Shown: positions 9,610-18,420, counted from the first letter of the stretch. The stretch: 37,133 nt of DNA from Bacteroidia bacterium (GCA_016218155.1 JACREQ010000053.1:1-37133); one strand, 5' to 3'. Translations and numbers: made by a program. The notes: a model not told the origin generated them from the letters alone.

Positions 9610-9618
9610 ACTATATTA

Positions 9619-9655
9619 AAACAAAAAACCCCGAAAATTCGGGGTTTTTTGTTTT
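9619..9655. terminator. Bidirectional terminator between EF-G gene and queA
   Basis: The stem CCCCGA/TCGGGG (9629-9634 and 9639-9644) with an AAAT loop is flanked by an A-rich arm (AAAACAAAAAA) and a T-rich arm (TTTTTTGTTTT), so it serves both convergent genes. The queA stop codon (9654-9656) lies inside the outer edge of the T-rich arm. Confidence 0.92.
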
Positions 9656-10703
9656 AGATAATTAACATGGCATCGCCATAAGTGCCAAATCTGTATTTTT
9701 CTTTTACTCCAACTTTATAGGCTTCCATTAACAAATCAAAACCTGCAAAAGCTGAAACAGTCATCATTGTTGTTGATTGCGGTAAATGAAAATTACTAAT
9801 CATCATGTTGGCAACATTAAAGTCGTATGGAGGAAAAAGGAATTTATTTGTCCAGCCATCTATTGGTTTTAAGAAAGAATCAGAAGAAACTGAACTTTCA
9901 AGTGTACGCATTACAGTTGTACCAACAGCACAAACATTATTCTTTGCAGCTTTGGCTTTATTAACAATATCAGCAACTTCCTGAGTAATGTGAATCTCCT
10001 CAGAATCCATTTTATGCTTTGTAAGATCCTCAACATCAACCTGACGAAAATTTCCAAGCCCAACATGAAGAGTTAAAAACGCAAAATCAACCCCCTTTAT
10101 TTCAAGGCGTTTCATTAAGTTCTTGCTAAAATGTAATCCTGCAGTTGGCGCAGCAACAGCACCTTCGTGCTGAGCATAAACGGTTTGATATCTATGAGCA
10201 TCATCAGGTTCTACATCACGTTTAATAAATTTAGGAAGTGGAGTTTCACCCAAATCATAAAGAGCTTTTTTAAACGAATCGTATTCACCATCAAAAAGGA
10301 ATCTTAAAGTACGACCGCGAGATGTAGTGTTGTCAATTACTTCTGCAACCAACTGATCATTATCTCCAAAATATAATTTATTACCAATACGTATTTTTCT
10401 TGCAGGATCAACCATTACGTCCCACAAACGCTGTTCGCGATTTAGTTCACGAAGTAAAAACACTTCTATTTTTGCTCCTGTTTTTTCTTTATTTCCGTAC
10501 AAGCGCGCTGGAAATACTTTTGTGTTATTCATAATCAGAACATCATGTTCGTGAAAATAGCCAATAACATCATTAAAAACTTTATGTTCGATCTTGTTTT
10601 TTGCTCTGTTTACAACCATCAATCTGGATTCGTCTCTACTTTCTGAAGGATGTAAAGCAATTAATTCGTCAGGTAATTTAAATTTAAACTGTGAAAGTTT
10701 CAT
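9654..10703 (-). CDS. queA: S-adenosylmethionine:tRNA ribosyltransferase-isomerase
   Basis: The 349-residue product is full length for QueA. This enzyme transfers and isomerises the ribosyl group of SAM onto 7-aminomethyl-7-deazaguanine in tRNA to make epoxyqueuosine. Family signatures are present: [14 protein letters not shown] and [16 protein letters not shown] near the N-terminus, AAPTAGLHF in the centre, [12 protein letters not shown], and the C-terminal [10 protein letters not shown] and [11 protein letters not shown]. It is cytosolic. The start at 10703 is an ATG followed at once by the conserved [11 protein letters not shown] 120-bp gap separates it from truB and contains a good -7 box, so it probably has its own promoter as well as read-through from the ftsX-truB block. 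Confidence 0.97.
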   Translation of the reverse strand: MKLSQFKFKLPDELIALHPSESRDESRLMVVNRAKNKIEHKVFNDVIGYFHEHDVLIMNNTKVFPARLYGNKEKTGAKIEVFLLRELNREQRLWDVMVDPARKIRIGNKLYFGDNDQLVAEVIDNTTSRGRTLRFLFDGEYDSFKKALYDLGETPLPKFIKRDVEPDDAHRYQTVYAQHEGAVAAPTAGLHFSKNLMKRLEIKGVDFAFLTLHVGLGNFRQVDVEDLTKHKMDSEEIHITQEVADIVNKAKAAKNNVCAVGTTVMRTLESSVSSDSFLKPIDGWTNKFLFPPYDFNVANMMISNFHLPQSTTMMTVSAFAGFDLLMEAYKVGVKEKYRFGTYGDAMLII

Positions 10704-10807
10704 CTTTTATAGCGTTTTTTGTATGTTTTTATTGAATTTAAATACGGCATTTATACGTACGATTTCACGATTTGTTTTATTAGACGCATAATTTATTTTC
10801 GGGGTTG

Positions 10808-10815
10808 CAAAATTA
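10808..10815 (-). promoter_or_regulatory. Putative -7 box for queA
   Basis: On the minus strand this is TAATTTTG followed by CA, a full match to TAnnTTTG, about 105 bp upstream of the queA ATG and just after the truB stop. No good -33 box is seen upstream, where the truB coding end would overlap it. Confidence 0.45.
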
Positions 10816-10823
10816 GTGCATTA

Positions 10824-11522
10824 TCACAAAAAAGATACCGGTTCGTTCATTAATCTTATAAATTCATCCGGAACCATTGCCTGCTCTACATTATATTCTC
10901 CAATTCTTGTTCTTCTTAATGCAGTTAAATGTGCTCCACTTTGCAAATCAAGTCCAATGTCGCGTGCAAGAGCTCTAATATATGTTCCTCGGCTACAATT
11001 TATTCTTATAATAATTTCTGGCAATTTGAAATTTAGCAATTCCAATTGATAAATATTTATTGCTACCGGTTTTATCTCAACCGCCTCTCCTTCTCTTGCA
11101 AATTTATAAGCTCTTTTACCATCTATCCATTTAGCCGAAAAAATTGGAGGAACCTGATTTTGTTCTCCTGTATATTTAAAAAGAACTTCTTTAACCATTT
11201 CCTCTGTTATATGTTCAAAAGGATAATTCTGATCAATGGGCTTTTCTAAATCAAAACATGGAGTTGTTGCTCCAATTTGTAAAGTTGCAATGTATTCTTT
11301 GTCAAATTCCATAAATCTGGAGATTGACTTTGTTTCTTTTCCATAACAAATTATCAAAAGTCCGGTTGCAAGTGGATCAAGAGTTCCGGCATGTCCAACT
11401 TTAAATCTTACACCAGTATTTTGTTTTATAACAGAGCGCACTTTATTAACAACATCAAAAGATGTCCAACGGTAAGGCTTATCAATTAAAAGAATTCCGC
11501 TTTCTCCTGTAACAGGCTTCAT
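10824..11522 (-). CDS. truB: tRNA pseudouridine-55 synthase
   Basis: The 232-residue product makes pseudouridine 55 in the T-loop of tRNAs. The N-terminus GILLIDKPYRWTSFDVVNKV and the active-site segment KVGHAGTLDPLATG, with catalytic Asp49, are diagnostic. IDGKRAYKFAREG and RCSRGTYIRxLAxDIG-like (here NCSRGTYIRALARDIG) motifs follow. It is the short form without the C-terminal PUA domain seen in E. coli TruB, which is common in Bacteroidota. Its ATG shares one base with the uppP stop (TAATG type junction), so translation is coupled to uppP. Confidence 0.97.
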   Translation of the reverse strand: MKPVTGESGILLIDKPYRWTSFDVVNKVRSVIKQNTGVRFKVGHAGTLDPLATGLLIICYGKETKSISRFMEFDKEYIATLQIGATTPCFDLEKPIDQNYPFEHITEEMVKEVLFKYTGEQNQVPPIFSAKWIDGKRAYKFAREGEAVEIKPVAINIYQLELLNFKLPEIIIRINCSRGTYIRALARDIGLDLQSGAHLTALRRTRIGEYNVEQAMVPDEFIRLMNEPVSFL

Positions 11523-12301
11523 TAAATTATACTTAGGTTAACACCCATAAAATAAAGAATTAAAATTGCTGCACCAAGTACAATTCTATACCAGCCAAAT
11601 ACCTTAAAACCATACTTTGTTAAAAATGCGATAAATGATTTAATTGCAATTAAAGCAACAATAAAAGCAACCACATTTCCCAAAACAAGCATATTAATAT
11701 CTTCGGGTTTTATTGTTTTATATGTCTTAAGAAGCTTATATGCAGAAGCAGCAAACATTGTTGGAACAGCAAGAAAAAAAGAAAATTCTGCAGCTTGTTT
11801 TCTGTTTAGTTTTTGTGTCATTCCGCCGATAATTGAAGCTGCAGAGCGAGAAACACCTGGAATCATTGCAATACATTGAAAAAGTCCGATTTTTAAAGCG
11901 GTACCATATGTAATTTCTTTCTCCTTTTCTGAATTTTTAAGCCATTTATCTATAAAAACCAATACAATTCCGCCTAACAAAAGGGAAATAGCAACAACAA
12001 TAACATTCTCCAATAATGCATCAATATAATCTCCTAACAAAAATCCAATTATTGCTGCGGGTAGAAATGCTAAAAAGAGCTTATAATAAAAATTTACAGT
12101 TTGAAAAAATCTTTTCCAATAAAGTATTATTACAGATAATATTGCCCCAAATTGAATATTTACAGTAAATGCTTTAACAAAATCACTACTCTCAATTCCA
12201 AGTAAAGATTGAGTAATTATCATATGGCCAGTAGAAGAAACAGGTAGAAATTCAGTAATCCCTTCTACTATAGCAAGAATTACTGCTTCAAGCCAAGTCA
12301 T
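11522..12301 (-). CDS. uppP: Undecaprenyl-diphosphatase
   Basis: The 259-residue polytopic membrane protein belongs to the BacA/UppP family, which dephosphorylates undecaprenyl pyrophosphate so the lipid carrier can be reused in peptidoglycan and glycan export. The first conserved motif [14 protein letters not shown] lies at residues 13-26, with the paired glutamates E13 and E17. The second motif, PGVSRSAAS, lies at about residues 143-151. Seven or eight hydrophobic helices fill the rest. It is flanked tightly by DUF3098 (6 bp) and truB (1-bp overlap), an order I recognise as common in Bacteroidota. Members of this family give bacitracin resistance when over-expressed. Confidence 0.96.
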   Translation of the reverse strand: MTWLEAVILAIVEGITEFLPVSSTGHMIITQSLLGIESSDFVKAFTVNIQFGAILSVIILYWKRFFQTVNFYYKLFLAFLPAAIIGFLLGDYIDALLENVIVVAISLLLGGIVLVFIDKWLKNSEKEKEITYGTALKIGLFQCIAMIPGVSRSAASIIGGMTQKLNRKQAAEFSFFLAVPTMFAASAYKLLKTYKTIKPEDINMLVLGNVVAFIVALIAIKSFIAFLTKYGFKVFGWYRIVLGAAILILYFMGVNLSII

Positions 12302-12307
12302 TCAGAA

Positions 12308-12547
12308 TTATTCTTTTGGTCTTAAAACAAGAGCAACTACATTTATTGCGAAACCCAATAGTATTAAAATTGGAGCAACAGTAATCCTTACAGCATCAAA
12401 CTGCTCTGTTGAAAACACTTTTGGATCGGATGATTTACCGCCAGACATTAAAAAATATCCAATTACAACAATTACAAACCCAACAGCTAATAAAATATAG
12501 TTCATTTTTCCAAGAACTGCTCCGCTATTATTTTCTTCTTTTGACAT
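12308..12547 (-). CDS. DUF3098 family small membrane protein
   Basis: The 79-residue product has two predicted membrane helices (about residues 14-34 and 53-75) separated by a short loop containing GGKSSDPKVFS. The sequence matches the Bacteroidota-restricted DUF3098 pattern (YILLAVGFVIVVIGYFLMSG; FxxxRITVAPILILLGF). Function is unknown. It sits between ftsX (11 bp) and uppP (6 bp). This conserved position suggests a role in cell envelope growth or division, perhaps as a small partner of FtsX or UppP, but that is inference from neighbourhood only. Confidence 0.88.
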   Translation of the reverse strand: MSKEENNSGAVLGKMNYILLAVGFVIVVIGYFLMSGGKSSDPKVFSTEQFDAVRITVAPILILLGFAINVVALVLRPKE

Positions 12548-12558
12548 ATGTTATTTTT

Positions 12559-13437
12559 TTAAAAATATAACTCTGATGATTTTAATCTTAAATATCTGCT
12601 TACTGCAAAAAATGAGGATAAAGATGTTATTATTACTCCCAATAAAATTACAATTCCAAACAAAGCGCCAGTTAAACTAAAATCGCTTAAACTTATTATA
12701 TTATCAAGTTCTCTTTCTGCAACTGTAATAACTGCAGATAAAAGTGCTATTGCTATAATAGCTGCAAAAATTCCCTGAAACACACTTGCTTTTATAAAAG
12801 GCCATCTTATAAAACTTTTAGTTGCTCCTACCAATTGCATAGTTTTAATATTAAATCTCTTTGAATAAACTGATAATCGCATAGTATTATTTATTAAAGC
12901 AACTGCTACAACCAATAATAAAATACTAAAAATAAGTACTATCAAACTAATTTTATTTACATTATCATTAATAAGAGAAACCAGATTTTTTTGATAATAC
13001 ACTTCGCTTACCTGAGGAAATTGTTTTAATTCACGTTCAATTAAAGCTATACTGTCGGGATTTGCATATTCGGCATAATACTTTACCTCAATAGCCTGTG
13101 GTAAAGGATTATATTCCAGATATTCTACAAACTCTTCTCCCAAATCTTTTTTTAATTGCTCGGCAGCCATATCTTTGGTAATAAAAAGAGTTGATTTTAC
13201 ATATGGTGCAGCATCGAGATTCTTTTGTAGTCTTAAAATATCGGCATCTTTAATATCATCTTTTAAAAATACAGAAAAACTAATATTTTCTTTTACATAG
13301 TTACTTAAACGCTTTGAACTTAATGCTAATATTCCAATAAGTCCGAGCATAAATAAAACTAAAGAAATACTTATTACAGTTGTAATATATGAACTGATTA
13401 GCCTACGAATAATAGATTTGTCGCGCTTTGGCTTCAT
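12559..13437 (-). CDS. ftsX: Cell-division permease FtsX
   Basis: The 292-residue product has the FtsX layout: a short cytoplasmic N-terminus, one membrane helix (about 17-40), a large periplasmic domain (about 45-165, including ISFSVFLKDDIKDADI and the LGEEFVEYLEYNPLPQAIEV segment), then three more helices in the C-terminal half. FtsX and the ATPase FtsE form an ABC-type complex that activates peptidoglycan hydrolases at the septum. ftsE is not next to it here, as is usual in Bacteroidota. It is the first gene of the ftsX-DUF3098-uppP-truB run. The upstream gap of about 107 bp separates it from the large cluster ending at 13545 and may carry its promoter, though I see only a one-mismatch TACCTTCG box. 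Confidence 0.93.
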   Translation of the reverse strand: MKPKRDKSIIRRLISSYITTVISISLVLFMLGLIGILALSSKRLSNYVKENISFSVFLKDDIKDADILRLQKNLDAAPYVKSTLFITKDMAAEQLKKDLGEEFVEYLEYNPLPQAIEVKYYAEYANPDSIALIERELKQFPQVSEVYYQKNLVSLINDNVNKISLIVLIFSILLLVVAVALINNTMRLSVYSKRFNIKTMQLVGATKSFIRWPFIKASVFQGIFAAIIAIALLSAVITVAERELDNIISLSDFSLTGALFGIVILLGVIITSLSSFFAVSRYLRLKSSELYF

Positions 13438-13544
13438 TATTAAAAATATAAATCCGTGTGCGAAGGTAATAAATAATATAAATAGATAGGTATTAAAAAA
13501 ATATAAAATATTCTCTTAAGGAATTAATCCGCTGTTAAAAGAAA

Positions 13545-14246
13545 TTATAAAGATAAAGAATATTCCAGGCCAACAATATATTGGTTTTGCGGCAATACTA
13601 CATTATATTCTCTTTGAATTAAATAATAAAGGCCAAAAGTATTTTTCTTGTTTAATTTATAATCAACGCCAAACGAATAACGGCTTCTATGCCAGGTATA
13701 ATCACTTTGCCACTCACGGGGGTTGTGAAACTGATATCTTAATTCCATCGCAACATAAGGAGTATATCTTTTATCTGAATCATATTTTATTGCAACTTTG
13801 TTACGGGAATACCACTCAGGCACAGCACCCGCATCGCTTGAGTAAATATCACGTTCTTCTGCCTGAATACGCTGTCGGTACGATACACCAAAATTACCAA
13901 ATTTCTTTTTAACTGTTAAATCAAGCATTAAACGATGCCGAAAACTAAAAGTATTATCGTCTTGATATTTTTCAATAAATCTGTAAACAAACGCTGCTTT
14001 AAAAAAATCTGAGAATTTATATTCAACACCTAAATTAGTATAAAACAAATTAAGGCGGGAAAAGTTTTCTTTAAACCTCAGCTCTTCTGTAAAAAGTACT
14101 GTAATTTTTTTTGTAAATTTCTTTTCAATATTTATAGTATTCCATGAACCGGCATCAGGATAAACGGTCTGAGAAACAACTATGTTTTCAGAAACAAATA
14201 AAAATAAAAAAACAAATATTAAAACATTATAATAAACCCGTTTCAT
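13545..14246 (-). CDS. DUF2490 family outer-membrane beta-barrel protein
   Basis: The 233-residue product has a signal peptide (about residues 1-25, ending VVSQ) and then alternating amphipathic strands rich in aromatic residues (YTNLGVEYKF, AAFVYRFIEKY, GVSYRQRIQ, VAMELRYQFH, FGVDYKL, TFGLYYLIQREYN, IVGLEYSLSL). The closing strand ends in a hydrophobic residue. This is the DUF2490 pattern, which predicts a small outer-membrane barrel of about ten strands. It is the last gene of the ten-gene run, 8 bp after DUF4956 and 15-30 bp from the VTC gene. In that setting it could be an outer-membrane port or anchor for what the inner-membrane pair makes. No direct functional evidence is visible. Confidence 0.85.
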   Translation of the reverse strand: MKRVYYNVLIFVFLFLFVSENIVVSQTVYPDAGSWNTINIEKKFTKKITVLFTEELRFKENFSRLNLFYTNLGVEYKFSDFFKAAFVYRFIEKYQDDNTFSFRHRLMLDLTVKKKFGNFGVSYRQRIQAEERDIYSSDAGAVPEWYSRNKVAIKYDSDKRYTPYVAMELRYQFHNPREWQSDYTWHRSRYSFGVDYKLNKKNTFGLYYLIQREYNVVLPQNQYIVGLEYSLSL

Positions 14247-14254
14247 TTTATTTG

Positions 14255-14896
14255 TTATATCGAAATTTTTTTCTTTTTTGAATCAAAATAATATATGCGA
14301 ATTGAAGCCATATCACGTAGAAAATCGATTTTCACAATATTAAACCTATGAATATCATATCCTGTTCTATTTCTTAAATCTTCAAGCAGTTTCTCATGAT
14401 TCTCGGGTTTAATCATTTCTATATTCTCATACTGAACTGTTTTACCAAGTTCTTTTTTCATAAGCACACCTGTTTCCAACAATGTTGTAACTGATAGAAT
14501 TATAAAATTAATAAGCAACAACTCATCCCAACCACCTTTTGCTACTGCAGTAATTAAACCAACTGCTATACAAAGAAATAAATATGTCATATCTTTTATT
14601 GAAATATCTTCTGTTCGATAACGAAGAATTCCAAAAACTGCAAACAATCCGAATGCTGCACCAATAGACATTTCTACCTTATTCATCATATAAGTAACAA
14701 GGAAAATTATTACATTAAAAATAAAGAAAGTAAAAAAGAATTCTCTATTCTTATAGCTTGGGTAATAAATAAATCTTATAAGAACAATAACTGATAACAA
14801 ATCAACCCCTAACCGAATAAAAAACTTAGGTGAAATTTTATTGAACAATTCCCAACTATTGGGCATTGTATCGTTTACAATTTGTAATAATGTCAT
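14255..14896 (-). CDS. DUF4956 family inner-membrane protein
   Basis: The 213-residue product has about five hydrophobic segments between residues 25 and 145 and a C-terminal cytosolic tail of about 68 residues. The family signature is ILRYRTEDISIKDMTYLF (residues 90-107), typical of DUF4956. No signal peptide is present. Proteins of this family are often encoded next to VTC-domain proteins, and here the start lies 15 bp after the VTC stop. I infer that it is the membrane subunit of a bacterial VTC-like polyphosphate machine, analogous to the membrane part of the yeast VTC complex, possibly forming the passage for the chain. Family assignment is firm; the function is inference. Confidence 0.87.
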   Translation of the reverse strand: MTLLQIVNDTMPNSWELFNKISPKFFIRLGVDLLSVIVLIRFIYYPSYKNREFFFTFFIFNVIIFLVTYMMNKVEMSIGAAFGLFAVFGILRYRTEDISIKDMTYLFLCIAVGLITAVAKGGWDELLLINFIILSVTTLLETGVLMKKELGKTVQYENIEMIKPENHEKLLEDLRNRTGYDIHRFNIVKIDFLRDMASIRIYYFDSKKKKISI

Positions 14897-14911
14897 AATT
14901 ATATTATTTTA

Positions 14912-15694
14912 CTATTTGTTAACATTTTGTATTTTGGCCATTTTACAAACAAAGCGAACTTTGGGTTTAAGATTATTTTTTGGCACTTCATTTATTAAAT
15001 TATAAATTCCAAAACAATATTTACTTATTGAGCCTTCTCTCACTCCTGCTTTTCTGACCAAGCGAACAAATTGAGAAACAGTTGCTGCCTTCTCACGCTT
15101 TGCTTCTGCTATTACCATTTGAGGAAATTCAACAGATATTTCTTCTAAGCAACCAGCTTTTTTATATACCAGATTTGTATCTATTGTTAATCTTTCTTGC
15201 GAAAACTTATTTACAAATGTCATTCTTGAATAATTTACCCATATACTCGGTGAAAAAATATCAGGAGAATAGGGAGTATTTTTAGTTACAAACTCTCTGG
15301 CTTTATCGTTAATTCCCGATTCAATATCAAGCATTTTTGTTCGTTTTTTAGAAGTAGTTTTCTTGTTATTCTTATGCTTAACTTCTAAAAAAGTTAATCC
15401 TGATGAATCGAGGTATCTTCTAAAACGAATTTTATATCTGTCTGGCTTTCCAATCAGGTGTTTGTTATAAAGTAAAAAATCTTTAGTGTCATAATATAAA
15501 GATTCGTATCGTTGAACTCTAACATTATTAATATCCAAAATACGATACTGTGAAGTCATCCCCTCAAGAATTCCAGAAAGTTCTGCAATCGGAAAAACAT
15601 ATTTTGTATCTGTACGCTCCATAAGCTTAACACTATCCATTTCCTCAAGGGTAATTGGCTCAAATAAGGATAGTATATTGTTATGATCTGGCAT
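14912..15694 (-). CDS. VTC-domain protein, probable polyphosphate polymerase
   Basis: The 260-residue cytosolic product is a single VTC tunnel domain. In yeast Vtc4 this fold makes polyphosphate from ATP inside a tunnel lined with basic residues. The matching pattern is visible: RTDTKYVF with K31, the YYDT strand (67-70), K88/R90/R92 in YKIRFRRY, E104/K106/K108 in FLEVKHK, R168 in RLTIDTN, E197/K199 in IAEAKRE, and K225 near the end. There is no SPX or membrane domain, as in bacterial members; the following DUF4956 gene would supply the membrane part. The ATG shares one base with the upstream stop. Alternative: a triphosphate tunnel enzyme of the CYTH/TTM superfamily with another substrate. 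Confidence 0.88.
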   Translation of the reverse strand: MPDHNNILSLFEPITLEEMDSVKLMERTDTKYVFPIAELSGILEGMTSQYRILDINNVRVQRYESLYYDTKDFLLYNKHLIGKPDRYKIRFRRYLDSSGLTFLEVKHKNNKKTTSKKRTKMLDIESGINDKAREFVTKNTPYSPDIFSPSIWVNYSRMTFVNKFSQERLTIDTNLVYKKAGCLEEISVEFPQMVIAEAKREKAATVSQFVRLVRKAGVREGSISKYCFGIYNLINEVPKNNLKPKVRFVCKMAKIQNVNK

Positions 15695-16275
15695 TAAAAA
15701 TCGTATTTATATGTTCTTGTTGATATCACCTGATTATTAGCATCAAATTCTTTCTTAACAGCCTTTAATCCTTTTGAATCGTATGCGTAAACTGATTTTT
15801 TTGCGATTTTTCCTGCACCGTTATATTCAGCCTCTCCTGTTTTATCGCCATTTGCATTATAAGAAAAAATGATTTTTTTTACAAGCTTACCTGTTTCATC
15901 AAATTCAGATTCTTCTGTTTTATTCTCTTCTGAATCATACTTATAAGTTTTTTTATAATTCTTTTCTGTTTTGTTATCTGCAGCATCAAATACTATTTCT
16001 TCAAGCAGATTCCCTTTTGAGTCGTATTTATTTGACTCTTTATGCTTAAGAGTACCATCTTTACGAAATTCTTCATTGTATATAATGTTAGCATTTTTAT
16101 CATATGTTGTATAAGAATCTTTTCGTGTTGCTTCTTTTTCATTAACAACCTCAACAACCATCTCTGTTACGGATTTAATCCCCCATGTTTTTATAGCTTT
16201 CTTTTCCTTCTTACTTTGAGAAAATAAAGATGTTGAAATGCATGAAATAACTAATATAAAAAAAACAATGCGCAT
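15694..16275 (-). CDS. Secreted protein with YD-like repeats
   Basis: The 193-residue product has a signal peptide (to about residue 20, LFSQ) and five to six repeats of about 20-25 residues built on YDxxGNxxxExxFDxxGKxxxK. Examples are YDSKGNLLEEIVFD, YDSEENKTEESEFD, YNANGDKTGEAEYN and YDSKGLKAVKKEFD. This resembles RHS/YD-type beta-strand repeats, which form extended or shell-like surfaces. It is very lysine- and glutamate-rich. It lies between the lipoprotein gene (6 bp upstream) and the VTC gene (1-bp overlap), so it is firmly part of the operon. A periplasmic or surface role is likely; the strong basic character could suit binding to an anionic polymer, which is speculation. Confidence 0.7.
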   Translation of the reverse strand: MRIVFFILVISCISTSLFSQSKKEKKAIKTWGIKSVTEMVVEVVNEKEATRKDSYTTYDKNANIIYNEEFRKDGTLKHKESNKYDSKGNLLEEIVFDAADNKTEKNYKKTYKYDSEENKTEESEFDETGKLVKKIIFSYNANGDKTGEAEYNGAGKIAKKSVYAYDSKGLKAVKKEFDANNQVISTRTYKYDF

Positions 16276-16281
16276 GGTATT

Positions 16282-16695
16282 TTAGTTTTTACTGGTTTTT
16301 ATTCTGAAATCAGGCAATTCAATTGTTTGTTTGCTGTCTGTTATTTCTACCTCCTGAACAATTGCACTATCAATATGATTAGCTAATGTTTTAGTATAAA
16401 CAAACACCTTATAAGAGCCTTTTCTTAGATATTTAAATTCATAAGCACCCTCATTATTTGAATCCTGATCATCGCCAACAGCTATTTCATCTCCATAAAT
16501 AAGATATACTTTCTGAGCTCCTAAATAACCTGAATCCTGTGGAACTGTGAATGATGAATTATAATTAATTGTATATACCTTACCTTTTATGCTTGCTCTT
16601 CCACCATCACCCGGTCCCTTTTTACAAGAATAAAAAGTTACAGCAAAAATTAATAAAATAAAGCATATTCCTTTTGTTACAATATATTTTTTCAT
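16282..16695 (-). CDS. Small lipoprotein with carboxypeptidase-regulatory-like fold
   Basis: The 137-residue product begins with a lipoprotein signal (hydrophobic segment then FYSC, lipid-modified Cys24) followed by KKGPGDGG, a Bacteroidota-type linker. The rest reads like a single beta-sandwich of the carboxypeptidase-regulatory/Cna-B type: ASIKGKVYTINYN at the start, GAYEFKYLRKGSYKVFVYT in the middle and IELPDFRIK at the end. Such domains are usually binding or spacer modules. It lies 9 bp after the repeat-protein gene and 6 bp before the YD-like gene. A surface or periplasmic accessory of the operon's system is likely; nothing more specific can be said. Confidence 0.75.
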   Translation of the reverse strand: MKKYIVTKGICFILLIFAVTFYSCKKGPGDGGRASIKGKVYTINYNSSFTVPQDSGYLGAQKVYLIYGDEIAVGDDQDSNNEGAYEFKYLRKGSYKVFVYTKTLANHIDSAIVQEVEITDSKQTIELPDFRIKTSKN

Positions 16696-16704
16696 GTTAT
16701 TATA

Positions 16705-18420
16705 TTATTTTTTTACAATAAATTTCTTACAGGCAATTACTTTTTCTTTTTCATAAATTTTTAATAAATATACTCCATCAGAGAAATTCTTCACATCAAG
16801 TTTATAATCAAATTTATCAATATTAAATAAACAAATTTCTCTTCCAAAGATATCATACACTATTCCAATGCACAAATCCAGATTATTTTTTTTATCAGAA
16901 CAATCAATTATTGCAGATTCACTAATTGGATTAGGAAATATGTTAAATAAAACAGGCTCTAATATAATCTCGTCGCCAATTCCTTCAACACCAAGAGCAG
17001 TTAAATGCTGGGCATACACATCATCATTTAAACCGTTTCTAAAATCCTGCCAGATATAAATACACCCTCCCTTTCCATCAGAAATATTTTTAGGGTTTAT
17101 TTGTATGTTGTTAGCATTAGAAACAAAATTCCCCCCCGAGCTCCACATTATATTACCACTCGAATTTACACGTTGGGTTAAAATATCCCAATTCCCAATT
17201 GTGGAGTCCTGCCATGTTATAATAGCACCACCACTGCCATCGCCGCAAATATTCGGATTTGTTTGAGTAAGTGCTGTACTTGAAATTTTAATGCCATTTA
17301 ATTGCCAAGCAATTGTGCCGGTCATATTTACTTTTTGTGCATAAATATCATGATAAAGCCCGTTACGTTTATCGCGCCAGGTTAAAATTGCTCCACTTAT
17401 ATTGTCTGATGTTATATCAATTGAGGTTTGAGAACTATCTGCTGTACAAACAGCAACTCCATTTAATATCCATTGTAAACTACCTGTTGCAGTTATTCTT
17501 TGTGCATAAACATCATATGATATTCCACCTCTTTTATCCTGCCATGTTACAATTGCTCCACCAAATCTGTCTGAAACAATTTTCGGATCTGTTTGCTTGT
17601 CAATGGCATTACAAATTACAATTCCATTTAAAGCAAATTGCGGAACACCAGATGAATTTAAATGTTGAGCATAAATATCATAATCTACACCACCACGCTT
17701 GTCCTGCCATGTAATGTAAGCACCGCCAGATCCGTCAGAAACTAATCTTGGACTTTTTTGATTAAGTATTGCTGTACAAACAGGCACACCACCAATTGTC
17801 CACATTGTCAAGCCGTCACTGTTTATTCTTTGTGCATAAATATCCCAATAGCCGGATAACGAATCTTCCCAAACTGCTATTGCTCCTCCGGCACCATCAG
17901 AAACTATTTTTACATTTTTTTGTTTGCTTGCTTTAATTACTATAGGCACACCATTAGTTGTCCATTTTTGATTTCCCGACGAATCTAATTTCTGAGCATA
18001 AATATCACGATCTGCATTAATAGAATCATCCCATGCAATTATTACCCCACCGTTACCATCTTCAGTTGTCGTAGGATTTGCTTTATCTGCCGAAGTCACA
18101 CAAACACCAATACCATCAACTGCCCATAAATTAAAGCCTAATGAATTAATCCTCTGAGCAAATATGTCAGCTCTCTGAAGATTGTTTCTTTTATCTGCCC
18201 AAATAATAAATGCTCCACCTTTTGTATCTGAAGCTATACTGTAGTCTTTCTGATCGTTGTTAGCAGTACATACCGAGGTGTTTATTGAGCTATTGTTTGT
18301 CCATTGGGAGAAAGACAAAACTGGCTTTATTAAAATTAAGCATATAAAAAGTAAATATATAATTGATTTATTCTGCATTTGCTTCTTTAAACTGTTTTTT
18401 ATAAACTCATTTTCTCGCAT
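16705..18420 (-). CDS. Eight-repeat secreted protein with T9SS sorting domain
   Basis: With the ATG at 18420 the product has 571 residues. The frame is open to a TTG at 18456, but a promoter-like TTGCTTTG overlaps that end; an ATG at 18378 would give a more typical 25-residue signal peptide. After the signal there are eight repeats of about 54 residues with the pattern SDGxGGAxITWQDxRxG, then DIYAQRxNSSGxxxW and xxNGVxIC, predicting an eight-bladed propeller or solenoid. The last about 85 residues (IFPNP ... GVYLLKIYEKEK) are a type A T9SS sorting domain, so it is exported across the outer membrane and probably attached to the surface. Function is unknown. A gap of about 126 bp from the CotH gene leaves room for an internal promoter. 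Confidence 0.8.
   Translation of the reverse strand: MRENEFIKNSLKKQMQNKSIIYLLFICLILIKPVLSFSQWTNNSSINTSVCTANNDQKDYSIASDTKGGAFIIWADKRNNLQRADIFAQRINSLGFNLWAVDGIGVCVTSADKANPTTTEDGNGGVIIAWDDSINADRDIYAQKLDSSGNQKWTTNGVPIVIKASKQKNVKIVSDGAGGAIAVWEDSLSGYWDIYAQRINSDGLTMWTIGGVPVCTAILNQKSPRLVSDGSGGAYITWQDKRGGVDYDIYAQHLNSSGVPQFALNGIVICNAIDKQTDPKIVSDRFGGAIVTWQDKRGGISYDVYAQRITATGSLQWILNGVAVCTADSSQTSIDITSDNISGAILTWRDKRNGLYHDIYAQKVNMTGTIAWQLNGIKISSTALTQTNPNICGDGSGGAIITWQDSTIGNWDILTQRVNSSGNIMWSSGGNFVSNANNIQINPKNISDGKGGCIYIWQDFRNGLNDDVYAQHLTALGVEGIGDEIILEPVLFNIFPNPISESAIIDCSDKKNNLDLCIGIVYDIFGREICLFNIDKFDYKLDVKNFSDGVYLLKIYEKEKVIACKKFIVKK

Noticed and set aside
17313-17714. Plus-strand open frame of 133 codons inside the eight-repeat gene
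   Set aside because: It is antisense to coding repeats and exists because the repeat unit lacks stops in that frame; its composition (His/Leu/Gln/Tyr-rich) is not protein-like.
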